Shown in pieces: positions 43,622 through 52,408 of a stretch of 64,000 nucleotides of DNA (position 1 is its first letter; each line of letters begins with the position of its first letter). The translations under genes were made by a program, and so were the position numbers. This stretch comes from CAYVOV01 sp964453525 (GTDB lineage Bacteria; Chloroflexota; Dehalococcoidia; Dehalococcoidales; UBA2162). The notes below the pieces were generated by a model. The model saw only the letters and a list, made by a program, of their open reading frames with translations, was not told the origin of the DNA and made no database searches. Location of the stretch: contig CAYVOV010000021.1 of assembly GCA_964453525.1 (NCBI GenBank), positions 15,417-79,416 on the forward strand, in the 5' to 3' direction.

Positions 43622-45750
43622 TAACAGCGCCTGCCTTGCTTGCGAATTTCATTAATATCTTGAAGTTTACTAACTACCTGGGGCATCTGGCTAAATTGCT
43701 CAAAGGTATACTGAGCTTTACGCCGCCAGTTGGGATATTCCTTCCCGGTGCTTGGCACATTCTGAGGTTTTTTCTCCAGCCAGAGGTCTTCAAGGTTAAC
43801 GAGGACTACCCGCGCCCGGCTGTCAGCCAGGAACGAAAGACAGGCTTGGAGTGCTGAGGTGGTATCCTCGCTTTTCGATTTAAGCCAGCCCTTCTGTCTT
43901 AGTAAACTGGATAGAATATTAATTACAACCTTACGGACTTTTCTCTCCTTCCGTGCTCCCTTCTCATCCAGGAGACCCAGTTCCCGGCGGTGGTCAATAT
44001 CCAGTCCCTGCCAGAGGGCAGCAAAGGGGTGCATATCATGTGTATTGAGACTCGCCACTGAGTTACGGGGGACGGAAGAAAGTCCTTCCTGCTTATTCGA
44101 AATTAGTTCGTAATGCATTACGTACATTCGATAGAGGTTATGCCTGTTCATAGCCGGTCTCACATACGGAGGTACTGTTCCCAAGTCCTCTCCAACGATA
44201 ATTGTCCTATAGCGCTGTGATTCAAGCGAAAGAATGGCATAAAGCTCATCTGCCCGGTATCTCAGATAGACTCCCTGCCCGGCTTCCATACCATCTGGAA
44301 TACAGAAAAGTCGGTGGAGCCCCATTACATGGTCAATACGAAGGATACCGGCGTGACGGAGGTGATGGCGTAAATAGGCGATTACATAGCGGTAACCCTG
44401 CTCCCGGATTTTTTCCGGATGCAAAGGAGTGGAATACCAGTCCTGTCCTTTTGTAAAAACAGTATCCGGCGGTGCACCAGCCGAGGTGCCCGGAATAAAT
44501 GCGTCACGTTCATGCCACGTGTCATAGCCTTCAGGATGTACGGCTAACGGCAGGTCCAAGTACAGTTGAACCCCTTTTCCCTCAGCCTTTCGCGATAGCT
44601 TCTCAATCTGCTGCTTTGCCAGCCACTGCACGAACAGGTGGTAACGCATTGTTTTCTCGTCATAGTCTGTTTCTCTCAGGTCGCCGTTTTTAAGTCGTTC
44701 CGGCCAGGAGTGCCAGCGCGAATTTAATTTCTCACAGGCAGCCCGGAAACGGGAGTAATCATTAACTGCCGGATTTGCTGCGGTAAAAAGGCGGAGGTCT
44801 TCAAGACCCTGGGATTCGTTGATAAAGAAACGGCGACTCATCTCTTCCAGCACAGTACGCTTTATACCCATCTGCCTTCGGTAGTCTACCAGAGATGAAT
44901 TTCGCAGCGTATCGATTTCGTTTCGCAATGACGGCGATGATAGTATTTCTTGCAATGGGGAACACTTCTTCAACTCCGGAATCCCATCAATATTCAGATA
45001 AAACTCATTCCACATTAAGCGGCTGATAGGGAGATATGGACTGATTTCATTCTCTCTATCCGTGAAAATTGCCAGCAGCGGCAGTGTAGCGACAACCCGT
45101 CCCCCCATGTCAGCTACCCAACCAGTCAATTCTTCGAGGTCGGAGAAGTCTCCGCTTCCCCAGCTTCTGTGCATCTGTAAGGCATATAAGGGGAGGAATA
45201 CTCCCCAATACCGGTCCATTACGTCTGCTGATGGACTATATGCCTTGGCGGGTGCCGAGATTATCAGGCTTTCCTCGTTTCTCCCTGGTAGTTCCAGATT
45301 TAGCCTGTGGTATCCCGGTAATAACTCCTCATTTAAGGAGAGATATTTTACGGCGTATTTCTCCCCTTCCACTTCTGCGGTTCCGGTGGCAGGTACATCG
45401 GCTATCTGCCACATGCCACTATACTCCTGGCCATTTTCCATTTTTAAGTTGTACTCCAGGGAGCTTTCAGTACTAGTGGATGGAATCCGTATTTTTATAA
45501 GCGGTGGTTCGTTTCCCCGGACCACGTTAACCGGCTCTATCAGCCTCCGCCATAGCATATAACGGTGCTCCCGCCACGCCGACATTACATCGCCGGGATG
45601 CGCGATGGGGACTCCGAGCGATTGCAGCATTGCCATTAAGGATTCTGTAGATGCCTGTCGACGGCGGTCATTCACGTCGTAATAGGCAGTCTGTATACCG
45701 TGAAGACGTGCCAGACGGTTAAGAAAGCGGACGCTGGATGCAGCACTCAT
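43621..45750 (-). CDS. malQ: 4-alpha-glucanotransferase (amylomaltase), GH77
   Basis: A 709-residue disproportionating enzyme that moves maltooligosyl units between glucans. The catalytic nucleophile is D473 in LRIDHVMGLHR, the acid/base is E521 in VGEDLGTVP, and LNTHDMHPFAALW carries the third aspartate. The N-terminal 180 residues are the extra domain of the bacterial type, and HRSWGSGDFSDLEEL is a family mark at about 193-207. It overlaps treS by four bases. In this operon it would lengthen or recycle the maltooligosaccharides left by debranching and TreY/TreZ. Confidence 0.93.
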   Translation of the reverse strand: MSAASSVRFLNRLARLHGIQTAYYDVNDRRRQASTESLMAMLQSLGVPIAHPGDVMSAWREHRYMLWRRLIEPVNVVRGNEPPLIKIRIPSTSTESSLEYNLKMENGQEYSGMWQIADVPATGTAEVEGEKYAVKYLSLNEELLPGYHRLNLELPGRNEESLIISAPAKAYSPSADVMDRYWGVFLPLYALQMHRSWGSGDFSDLEELTGWVADMGGRVVATLPLLAIFTDRENEISPYLPISRLMWNEFYLNIDGIPELKKCSPLQEILSSPSLRNEIDTLRNSSLVDYRRQMGIKRTVLEEMSRRFFINESQGLEDLRLFTAANPAVNDYSRFRAACEKLNSRWHSWPERLKNGDLRETDYDEKTMRYHLFVQWLAKQQIEKLSRKAEGKGVQLYLDLPLAVHPEGYDTWHERDAFIPGTSAGAPPDTVFTKGQDWYSTPLHPEKIREQGYRYVIAYLRHHLRHAGILRIDHVMGLHRLFCIPDGMEAGQGVYLRYRADELYAILSLESQRYRTIIVGEDLGTVPPYVRPAMNRHNLYRMYVMHYELISNKQEGLSSVPRNSVASLNTHDMHPFAALWQGLDIDHRRELGLLDEKGARKERKVRKVVINILSSLLRQKGWLKSKSEDTTSALQACLSFLADSRARVVLVNLEDLWLEKKPQNVPSTGKEYPNWRRKAQYTFEQFSQMPQVVSKLQDINEIRKQGRRC

Positions 45751-48700
45751 TTTTCAGCCTTTTTCCTAGCTCTTTCTCCAGCCTTCGCAGACTGTTTCTT
45801 GGTCTTCTTATCTGCCCCGGCCGCATTCTGAGGCAACTCCTCTTCAGCCACTTCCTCTACTTCCGGCGCGTGCGTTTCATCCCCGGTCTGTAATACCTGC
45901 AATATGCCCTGAAGAGGTAGCCTCACCCAGTCCGGCCGATTGTTTAGCTCATAATTAACCTCATAGATAGCTTTGTCCAGGAGATAAGCGTCCAGAATAG
46001 TTTTTATTCCCTCCCGACTCCGCGGCAGCACCGGCGAGTCTGCCATCAGTTCCAGATAGGATTTCAGGAACGTGGCGGAGACCCAGAGATACCAAGACTG
46101 CGCCCATTTTTCAAGTACTGGCAGGTCCTCGGGACGGAGTACTGTTGACGCCGGACCGTGAAGGGCAACATGAGTGGCGTAATGAAATGAGCGTATCATA
46201 CCGGCGACATCCCGGAGAGGTGAACGTTTGATTCGGCGCTCACCCAGGCGGCGGGCTGGTTCACCTTCAAAATCAATTATAATAAAATCATCGCCAGTGT
46301 AAAGTACCTGTCCCAGGTGATAGTCACCATGGCAGCGGACTCGCATACCGGTGATTCTCCGTTTACTTATTTCTTCAATACGCTCGATGATATCATTCTC
46401 CAGACTGAGAACAGTCTGGGCATCCGCTTTTGCGTCATCAGGTAGATATCTTATATTGCGGCGCAGAAGCTGTAATATCTGGCTGGCATAACTCCTCATA
46501 CTATGATAGAGAGACCGCTGGTATAGGATTGTGAAAGGCTCGGGAACGAAGTCCGGCTCATCTATAGCTGAAGCCAGTGCTAAATGAAGCTCAGCGGTTC
46601 GCCGTCCCAAGATATTGGCCAGGGCAAGATAAGCTCCGATAGCATCCGTGGCTAGGGGAGGTATGGTTTCGTCACTGATATCAAGTAGAGAAGTTCCGTC
46701 TGGCATGGGTGCATCCACACCTGGTTTTGCCAGAATGTTTTCAAAGAAATGGCCCAGCGAATCCAGTGTATAGTTCCAGGCGTCTCCCTCATTGTGCACA
46801 TAACCGTGAAGGATACCAAGTGTGACTGGTTCCTGGCGTCGGATTTTGTACTCGATAAAACCTGTGATTGGAGCCGTATTGGGAAACGGTTCCTTTTCGG
46901 TGAGAAAGCGTCCGACTTCGAGTTCAGGGCTGATTCCTTCCTCAAGGCGGCGAAACAGCTTGAACTTAAACCTGTTACCGTAGACCAGCGAAGTGTTAGA
47001 CTGTTCTCCCGGCAGTAGAGAAGATGCCAGAGCTTCTTGGGTGGGTCCGCGTAATTGGCGATAAACATTCTTGATATGGGTAGCTACCAGTTCTCCTTTT
47101 TCTCCCCTGAAACGTCGTCGCCGTTCCATGACCTTTATCAGGGCACCATGAAAATCCTGTTCAACCATAGCATCATAAATGAGCCCATTTTTTTCACCTT
47201 CTTTGCCTCTGAGGTTCAAATTTGCAATAACTGCCTGAGGGAAAGATTCAGCTATCCTAGTTGCCTCTTCGTCCACAGCAAAAGTGATAGGCAGCAGGTA
47301 AGTCTCCGGCTCGCCCTCGGAGTACTCGATTTTCAACAGGTTAAGGTAAGCTTCCCGGGTATCATACGGAATGGTAATGATATCTTCTATCTCTGCCCTG
47401 GTGGTCCGCCTTGTTTTACTGGCAAACCAGCGGCGTTGACTGACGTAGCTCAACAACGCTGCTTCGAAGGATGGCTTCCATCTCCGCTTGTACAGGTTAT
47501 CCCATTCTCCTGGCGTCAGAGTTGGCATCAGGGCTTTCTCCGGTTCAGCACCTAGAACAATCTGCTCAGACTCTCTAGCTTCTAGAGAGAACCAGTAAAA
47601 GGAATACGGGCTGAGTGTTATCGGGTAAAGGGATTCGCCTATGATGGGGAACTCTGTCTGACCGAATATTTCTACAGGCACCCTTCCGTTTAACTCACTC
47701 AGATTGAGGTCGGTGTGTTGAGCCAGTCGTGAGAGGTTAGCAATCACCAGAATCATCTCATCTTCGTAACGACGGATAAAAGCAAGCACTTTACGATTTT
47801 CCGGTTGAATAAAATCCAGGCTTCCCCTGCCGAAGGCTTTGAAACGTTTTCTCGCCGCAATAAGTCGTTTCATCCACCAGAGGAGAGAGTCAGGATTATT
47901 CTGCTGGGTCTCCACATTACAGGCTTCATAATGGTACTCAGGGTCAATATTAACCGGAAGGTATAGACGCTGAGGATTGGCACGGGAGAAACCCGCATTC
48001 CGGTCGGCGCTCCACTGCATCGGGGTGCGGACTCCATCACGGTCGCCGAGGTACATATTATCTCCCATGCCAATTTCGTCTCCGTAGTAGATTATCGGTG
48101 TCCCTGGCAGGGAGAAAAGAATGCCGTTCATCAGTTCTATTTTTTTGCGGTCGTTGTTGAGAAGTGGAGCAAGGCGGCGGCGGATGCCGAGGTTAATCCT
48201 TGCCTGGGTATCGTGGGCATATACATGATACATGTAGTCTCGCTCTTCGTCAGTAACCATCTCTAGGGTTAGTTCATCGTGATTGCGGAGGAAGAGAGCC
48301 CACTGACATATGTCCGGTATAGGAGGTGTATGCTGGAGGATATCAATGATAGGAAAGCGGTCTTCCATACGGATAGCCATAAACATCCGTGGCATAAGGG
48401 GAAAGTGATATGCCATATGGCACTCGTCTCCCTCACCGAAGTAAGCAATAGCATCCTCAGCCCATTGATTTGCTTCAGCCAGTAGCATTCGGTTCTGGAA
48501 TTTGCTGTCCACCTTGCGACGTAGCTCCCTGATAAAATTGTGTGTCTCAGGAAGGTTTTCACAGTTTGTACCCTCCTGCTCATAGAGATAGGGCACTGCA
48601 TCCAGACGAAATCCAGAAATACCCAGACCGAGCCAGAAATCAATCACTCGCTGTATGGACTGTCGAACCAGCGGTCGGTTGTAGTTCAGGTCAGGCTGAT

Positions 48701-49238
48701 GTGAGTAAAAGCGGTGCCAGTAATAAGCTCCGGCTAGCGGGTCCCATGCCCAGTTTGAAGTCTCGAAGTCTTTAAAGATTATCCGGGCTTCTTTATATTT
48801 ATCTCGATTGTTACTCCATACGTAGAAATTTCGTCCCGGACTCCCCGGTGCTGCCCGGCGCGCTCGCTGAAACCAAGGGTGCTGGTCCGATGTATGGTTA
48901 AGAATTAGCTCGGTAATAACACGTAAGCCCCGGTAATTTGCCTCCCGAAGAAGATTTCTAATATCACGAATCGTTCCATACGCGGGGTGAACACCTGTAT
49001 AGTCCGAGACATCATAACCGTCATCCTTGAAAGGAGACGGATAGAACGGCAGCAGCCAGATGGCGGTGACGCCCAGGTCCTGGAGGTAATCCAGCTTTTC
49101 AGTAAGTCCGGAGAAGTCGCCTATGCCATCTCCATCGCTATCGTGAAAGGCACGAACGTGCAGCTCATAAATAATGGAATCCTTGTACCACAGGGGATCA
49201 TCGTTTCGCCAGAAGTACCTTTTATCACTCGCCGTCAT
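45747..49238 (-). CDS. treS: Trehalose synthase fused to maltokinase
   Basis: At 1163 residues this is a natural fusion. Residues 1-550 are TreS (GH13_16), which interconverts trehalose and maltose: DGYDVSDYTGVHPAYGT at 72-88, nucleophile D213 (GFRLDAVPYL), acid/base E255 (LLAEANQW) and NHDELTLEM from 319. Residues about 590-1130 are a Pep2-type maltokinase with an aminoglycoside-phosphotransferase-like core: HGDYHLGQ near 968 and IIIDFEGEP near 983. The product is maltose-1-phosphate, the donor for GlgE encoded just upstream. A lysine-rich low-complexity tail ends the protein. ATG 49238 has AAAGG about 8 bases upstream. Confidence 0.95.
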   Translation of the reverse strand: MTASDKRYFWRNDDPLWYKDSIIYELHVRAFHDSDGDGIGDFSGLTEKLDYLQDLGVTAIWLLPFYPSPFKDDGYDVSDYTGVHPAYGTIRDIRNLLREANYRGLRVITELILNHTSDQHPWFQRARRAAPGSPGRNFYVWSNNRDKYKEARIIFKDFETSNWAWDPLAGAYYWHRFYSHQPDLNYNRPLVRQSIQRVIDFWLGLGISGFRLDAVPYLYEQEGTNCENLPETHNFIRELRRKVDSKFQNRMLLAEANQWAEDAIAYFGEGDECHMAYHFPLMPRMFMAIRMEDRFPIIDILQHTPPIPDICQWALFLRNHDELTLEMVTDEERDYMYHVYAHDTQARINLGIRRRLAPLLNNDRKKIELMNGILFSLPGTPIIYYGDEIGMGDNMYLGDRDGVRTPMQWSADRNAGFSRANPQRLYLPVNIDPEYHYEACNVETQQNNPDSLLWWMKRLIAARKRFKAFGRGSLDFIQPENRKVLAFIRRYEDEMILVIANLSRLAQHTDLNLSELNGRVPVEIFGQTEFPIIGESLYPITLSPYSFYWFSLEARESEQIVLGAEPEKALMPTLTPGEWDNLYKRRWKPSFEAALLSYVSQRRWFASKTRRTTRAEIEDIITIPYDTREAYLNLLKIEYSEGEPETYLLPITFAVDEEATRIAESFPQAVIANLNLRGKEGEKNGLIYDAMVEQDFHGALIKVMERRRRFRGEKGELVATHIKNVYRQLRGPTQEALASSLLPGEQSNTSLVYGNRFKFKLFRRLEEGISPELEVGRFLTEKEPFPNTAPITGFIEYKIRRQEPVTLGILHGYVHNEGDAWNYTLDSLGHFFENILAKPGVDAPMPDGTSLLDISDETIPPLATDAIGAYLALANILGRRTAELHLALASAIDEPDFVPEPFTILYQRSLYHSMRSYASQILQLLRRNIRYLPDDAKADAQTVLSLENDIIERIEEISKRRITGMRVRCHGDYHLGQVLYTGDDFIIIDFEGEPARRLGERRIKRSPLRDVAGMIRSFHYATHVALHGPASTVLRPEDLPVLEKWAQSWYLWVSATFLKSYLELMADSPVLPRSREGIKTILDAYLLDKAIYEVNYELNNRPDWVRLPLQGILQVLQTGDETHAPEVEEVAEEELPQNAAGADKKTKKQSAKAGERARKKAEK

Positions 49239-49268
49239 ACTTATACCTTTTTTACGTATTATAATAAA

Positions 49269-51248
49269 TCATGACTTTTTTGTAATTTCCTGATATATCC
49301 GGAAAATATGAGCGGGCATCTTTTTGGGATCAAGCTCCACATAGTTCCGCGGACCCTGCCACTGATATATTTCATCTGCCAGCAGGTCATCCAATATATA
49401 TGGCTTGGTGGGAATAAGCCCGAGTCGCTCAAGTGGAAGCTCCACCCAGACCGACTGTTTATACCTGTAGTCGAGATTCACTACCACCAGTATCAAGTTG
49501 GAAAAATCATCCGTGTTTTTGCTGTAGCAGATTAGCTGGTCATTATTCACTGAGTGGAAGCGAAGGTTTGAATTGTCCTGAAGAGCGATATTTTCTTTGC
49601 GAATACCGTTTACCCTTGTAATTAAGTCCTTAAGGCTCTTCGGATTGCTGATATCCCAATGCTTTAGCTCATATTTTTCCGAGTTCAGGTACTCTTCACT
49701 TCCCTTATCCTTACGCTGGTTCACGCAGAGTTCGAAGGCTGGACCGTAAATTCCGTAGTTTGTGCTGAGGGTAGCGGCAAGTACCAGCCTTGTAATAAAC
49801 GCCGGCTTCCCACCATCTCTTAAGTAATCACTCAGGATATCGGGAGTGTTCGGCCAGAAGTTAGGACGGAAGAACTCTTTTATTTCCGTCTGTGTCAGTT
49901 CGTTCAGGTATTGAGTTATTTCCCATTTAACATTACGCCAGGTGAAATATGTGTATGACTGGCTGAAGCCCAGCTTTGCCAGTCGGTACATTATCTTGGG
50001 TCGGGTAAAGGCTTCGGCAAGAAATATTACCTCCGGGTGTTCTTTTTTTATGCCGCTGATGAGCCATTCCCAGAATGCAAATGGTTTTGTGTGAGGGTTA
50101 TCCACCCGGAAGATACGTACTCCCAGCCCTATCCAGAAAATTATAATGCTCTTCAGTTCCTCCCATAGCTCCTCCCAGTGCTCGGTCTCGAACTCAAGGG
50201 GATAGATGTCCTGATATTTCTTCGGTGGATTTTCGGCATATTGAACCGTTCCATCCGGACGCCAGCGGAACCATTCCGGGTGTTCTTTCACATAGGGATG
50301 GTCAGGAGAGCACTGGAAAGCAATATCAAGAGCGACTTCGATATCATATTCGCGGGCTTTTTTTATGAAATTCCGGAAATCTGATAATGCGCCCAGCTGG
50401 GGATGAATTGATTTATGTCCCCCCTCCTTCGAGCCGATAGCCCAGGGGGTGCCGGGGTCGCCAGGTCCGGCAGTAGTACTGTTATTTTTACCTTTCCGGC
50501 TTGTTTCTCCAATGGGATGAATGGGGGGAAAGTATAATACGTTGAAACCCATCCCGGCGATATAAGGAAGCCATTTCTCGCAGTCCCGGAAAGTACCGTG
50601 CTCTCCCTTTTTATCGGCACAGGAGCGGGGGAACATCTCATACCAGGCGCTGAAACGTGCTTTGGGGTGGTCGACAACCACCTTCAGTTCTTTCGGATAG
50701 GCAACGGCAAAGCGCCTGTCCGGGTACCTGTCCATCAACGCTGTGACTTTATTGCTTAATGCCAGCCTGACTTTGTTTCCTCGGGACTTCCGGTTACCGG
50801 TAAATGCATCAACTAGTTCTTGCAAAGAGTCAGCATCTTTCCTGTCGGCACGCGGAATTGTTTCTTCAATCAGTTTAGCTCCCTCGAGAAAGTCGACCTG
50901 AGTATCCTGTTTTGCCCCGGCTTTCTTTTCCAGGTTCCGCTGCCATGTCCCGAAGCGGTCTGCCCAGGCAATGATGGTATATTGGTATTGCCCCAGGGTG
51001 TCAACCACAAAGGAACCACGCCAACGGTCGTTCACCAGAGACTCCATCGAGACTTCAGTCCAGTCGGGAGAGTCCCCCTTGCGGTATAATAGAACTGCCG
51101 AAAGCACATCATGGCCGTCGGCAAAAATATCAGCCTCGACCACAATCCGGTCGCCGATTATCCGCTTGATGGGAAACCGTCCCCCATCGATTTCAGGGTC
51201 TAATTCCTCAATGACTATTCGCGCCTTGCTTTCTTCATTACCAGTCAT
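49269..51248 (-). CDS. glgE: Alpha-1,4-glucan:maltose-1-phosphate maltosyltransferase
   Basis: A 659-residue GH13_3 enzyme that extends alpha-1,4-glucan with maltosyl units from maltose-1-phosphate. The nucleophile is D383 (FRVDNPHTKP) and the acid/base is E412 (FLAEAFTRP). YFPPIHPIGETSRKGKNN at about 239-256 is a GlgE hallmark. An N-terminal beta-sandwich domain covers residues 1-110. It is the first gene of the minus-strand operon; a promoter-like region lies at 51303-51330. ATG 51248 has AAAGG 9 bases upstream. With TreS-maltokinase and GlgB it makes a complete GlgE pathway. Confidence 0.95.
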   Translation of the reverse strand: MTGNEESKARIVIEELDPEIDGGRFPIKRIIGDRIVVEADIFADGHDVLSAVLLYRKGDSPDWTEVSMESLVNDRWRGSFVVDTLGQYQYTIIAWADRFGTWQRNLEKKAGAKQDTQVDFLEGAKLIEETIPRADRKDADSLQELVDAFTGNRKSRGNKVRLALSNKVTALMDRYPDRRFAVAYPKELKVVVDHPKARFSAWYEMFPRSCADKKGEHGTFRDCEKWLPYIAGMGFNVLYFPPIHPIGETSRKGKNNSTTAGPGDPGTPWAIGSKEGGHKSIHPQLGALSDFRNFIKKAREYDIEVALDIAFQCSPDHPYVKEHPEWFRWRPDGTVQYAENPPKKYQDIYPLEFETEHWEELWEELKSIIIFWIGLGVRIFRVDNPHTKPFAFWEWLISGIKKEHPEVIFLAEAFTRPKIMYRLAKLGFSQSYTYFTWRNVKWEITQYLNELTQTEIKEFFRPNFWPNTPDILSDYLRDGGKPAFITRLVLAATLSTNYGIYGPAFELCVNQRKDKGSEEYLNSEKYELKHWDISNPKSLKDLITRVNGIRKENIALQDNSNLRFHSVNNDQLICYSKNTDDFSNLILVVVNLDYRYKQSVWVELPLERLGLIPTKPYILDDLLADEIYQWQGPRNYVELDPKKMPAHIFRIYQEITKKS

Positions 51249-51270
51249 GCCAATAAACCTTTAACATATG

Positions 51271-51310
51271 TGGATAATTTAATTATAACTTATGGATAAT
51301 TCAATTATAA
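51271..51310. promoter_or_regulatory. Two direct A+T-rich repeats upstream of glgE
   Basis: TGGATAATTTAATTATAA at 51271-51288 and TGGATAATTCAATTATAA at 51293-51310 differ at one base, with a 22-base period (about two helical turns). They overlap the likely -10 element and transcription start of the glgE operon, so a regulator binding side by side on one face of the helix is plausible. Confidence 0.5.
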
Positions 51311-51330
51311 ATAACTATACACGGCTTGCA
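51303..51330 (-). promoter_or_regulatory. Predicted promoter of the glgE-treS operon
   Basis: On the minus strand, TTGCAA (51330-51325) and TATAAT (51308-51303) are separated by 16 bases. The -35 lies inside a perfect 10-bp palindrome GCTTGCAAGC (51323-51332). A second TATAAT copy lies in the neighbouring repeat. The distance to ATG 51248 leaves about a 45-base leader. Confidence 0.55.
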
Positions 51331-51346
51331 AGCAGATGTATTAAGC

Positions 51347-51378
51347 TTCAGCATTTCCCCGTATACAGGGAAATGCTG
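51347..51378. repeat. Perfect 12-bp inverted repeat between the regulator and the glgE promoter
   Basis: The arms TCAGCATTTCCC (51347-51358) and GGGAAATGCTGA (51367-51378) are separated by 8 bases. It lies 38 bases beyond the stop of the winged-helix gene and just upstream of the glgE -35. On the minus strand no U-run follows, so it could be an operator for the operon rather than an intrinsic terminator. Confidence 0.5.
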
Positions 51379-51416
51379 AGATAAGGTCGTTCCGACTGCA
51401 ATGAAACAGAGTATTT

Positions 51417-51713
51417 TCAACTACTTTTTGACTTTGACTTTTGCTTGCGTTTCCAGCCCAGCAATTCGAGCAGTTCTCCTACCGCCCCATTGGCCGTTTT
51501 GATGGGGAGTCGCGGGTGAATTCTATACCTGTTTCTGACGCCAACTTTGGTCTTGGTAATATAGCCATCTCTCTCAAGGTCCAGGATTATCTTGTGGGCA
51601 GTTCGTTCGGTGACGCCAACATCGTCACCGATTTCTCTGGCTGTCTGATCCCGCTTCTTGGCAATGGAAGCCAGCACTAAAGCATGATTGGTGACGAACG
51701 TCCATTCGCCCAT
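51417..51713 (-). CDS. Small winged-helix transcriptional regulator
   Basis: A 98-residue protein. I use ATG 51713, 8 bases after GGGAGG, rather than the upstream GTG, which is only 2 bases from it. Residues 1-75 form a MarR/ArsR-like winged helix: helix-turn-helix TAREIGDDVGVTERTAHKII followed by DLERDGYITKTKVGVRNRYR as the wing. A short C-terminal helix and a lysine-rich tail (KRKQKSKSKSS) follow. There is no ligand domain. It lies between the trehalose/glucan operon and the divergent lysine-aminomutase operon and is the natural candidate for binding the palindromes on both sides. Confidence 0.85.
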   Translation of the reverse strand: MGEWTFVTNHALVLASIAKKRDQTAREIGDDVGVTERTAHKIILDLERDGYITKTKVGVRNRYRIHPRLPIKTANGAVGELLELLGWKRKQKSKSKSS

Positions 51714-51755
51714 TTTCACAACCTCCCTCTAAAGAATGATTTTTTCTGGAACCAC

Positions 51756-51783
51756 TTGACAAATACTATAATTGGTGTATACT
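51756..51783 (+). promoter_or_regulatory. Predicted promoter of the lysine-aminomutase operon
   Basis: TTGACA (51756-51761) and TATACT (51778-51783) with a 16-base spacer on the plus strand, a near-consensus sigma-70 pair. The palindromic operator starts 9 bases downstream, exactly where transcription would begin. Confidence 0.7.
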
Positions 51784-51791
51784 ATTGATAG

Positions 51792-51859
51792 AAAATACTA
51801 GAAATGTACTTCTAGTATTTTAAAGCTATAATAACACTTCAAGAAAGAGTATACTAGAA
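51792..51859. promoter_or_regulatory. Palindromic operator plus a third half-site
   Basis: The arms AAAATACTAGAA (51792-51803) and TTCTAGTATTTT (51810-51821) are perfectly complementary, with a 6-base spacer. A third half-site ATACTAGAA lies at 51851-51859, 56 bases after the start of the first. The site overlaps the predicted transcription start of the plus-strand operon and sits near the start of the divergent regulator, so autoregulated repression fits well. Confidence 0.7.
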
Positions 51860-51973
51860 GTGATTACGAATTGTCAAGGGCTGGTTCACGGCATCGGTAC
51901 CGACCTGCAAATAGCCGAAGGGCAGGCAATATCCGTACCTGAAAATATAATATTTTGTGCTGGGGGATTTGTA

Positions 51974-52153
51974 ATGAGTAATGTTCCCGATATTGGGCGT
52001 TGTCCGAAATGTAAAGGAAATATTTTTTTCGAGCCTGATAGTAGTGTAAGTTATAAAGGACAACCGCGTGCCTGGCAAGGGTGGTGTCTGCAGTGCGGTT
52101 ATACGCTTTACCTGCAAGCGGATATGGTGTCAGCGGAAGAGCTGAAAGTTTGA
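51974..52153 (+). CDS. Small zinc-ribbon protein
   Basis: I take ATG 51974 (GGGGGA 7 bases before), giving 59 residues; the open frame could begin at 51860, but the extra 38 residues look non-coding and overlap the operator half-site. Two CxxC knuckles, CPKC at 9-12 and CLQC at about 37-40, make a zinc ribbon. The role may be nucleic-acid or protein binding. It is the first gene of the operon that leads to lysine 2,3-aminomutase. Confidence 0.6.
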   Translation: MSNVPDIGRCPKCKGNIFFEPDSSVSYKGQPRAWQGWCLQCGYTLYLQADMVSAEELKV

Positions 52154-52192
52154 ACGACAACAAAGTAACTATTAACTTCAAGGAGGTAAAAG

Positions 52193-52360
52193 GTGGGTCT
52201 ATTCAAGAAAAAGGAAAAGCCTGTGTTTACCGAGCTGACGTGTCCTGCGGAAGGATGTTCCTTCACCTGCAATGACCATATCAACTTGAAGAGGCATGTA
52301 GAATGGAAGCATCCTGAACTGGATAGGAGCGATGTGAAGGTAGCCGAAAAGATCAAGTAG
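52193..52360 (+). CDS. C2H2 zinc-finger miniprotein, 55 aa
   Basis: The start is GTG 52193, with a strong AAGGAGG 6-7 bases upstream, and the frame ends at TAG 52358-52360. After a lysine-rich start (GLFKKKEKP), the sequence gives C17-x4-C22-x12-H35-x4-H40, a classical C2H2 finger spacing, with INLKRHVEWKH as the recognition-helix segment. Single C2H2 fingers of this eukaryote-like spacing are uncommon in bacteria and usually bind DNA or protein. It overlaps no other gene and lies between the zinc ribbon and a 108-residue protein in the same orientation. Confidence 0.7.
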   Translation: MGLFKKKEKPVFTELTCPAEGCSFTCNDHINLKRHVEWKHPELDRSDVKVAEKIK

Positions 52361-52408
52361 CATTACCTGTTAGCCGGTGGTACCGGGCTGGAATAGGAAG
52401 ATGAGAAG

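Noticed and set aside
51792..51859. CRISPR-like repeats
   Set aside because: Only one palindrome and one half-site, with no regular spacers and no cas genes in the window.
51860..51973. N-terminal extension of the zinc-ribbon protein
   Set aside because: It covers the operator half-site and shows no family-like sequence; ATG 51974 has a purine-rich ribosome site.
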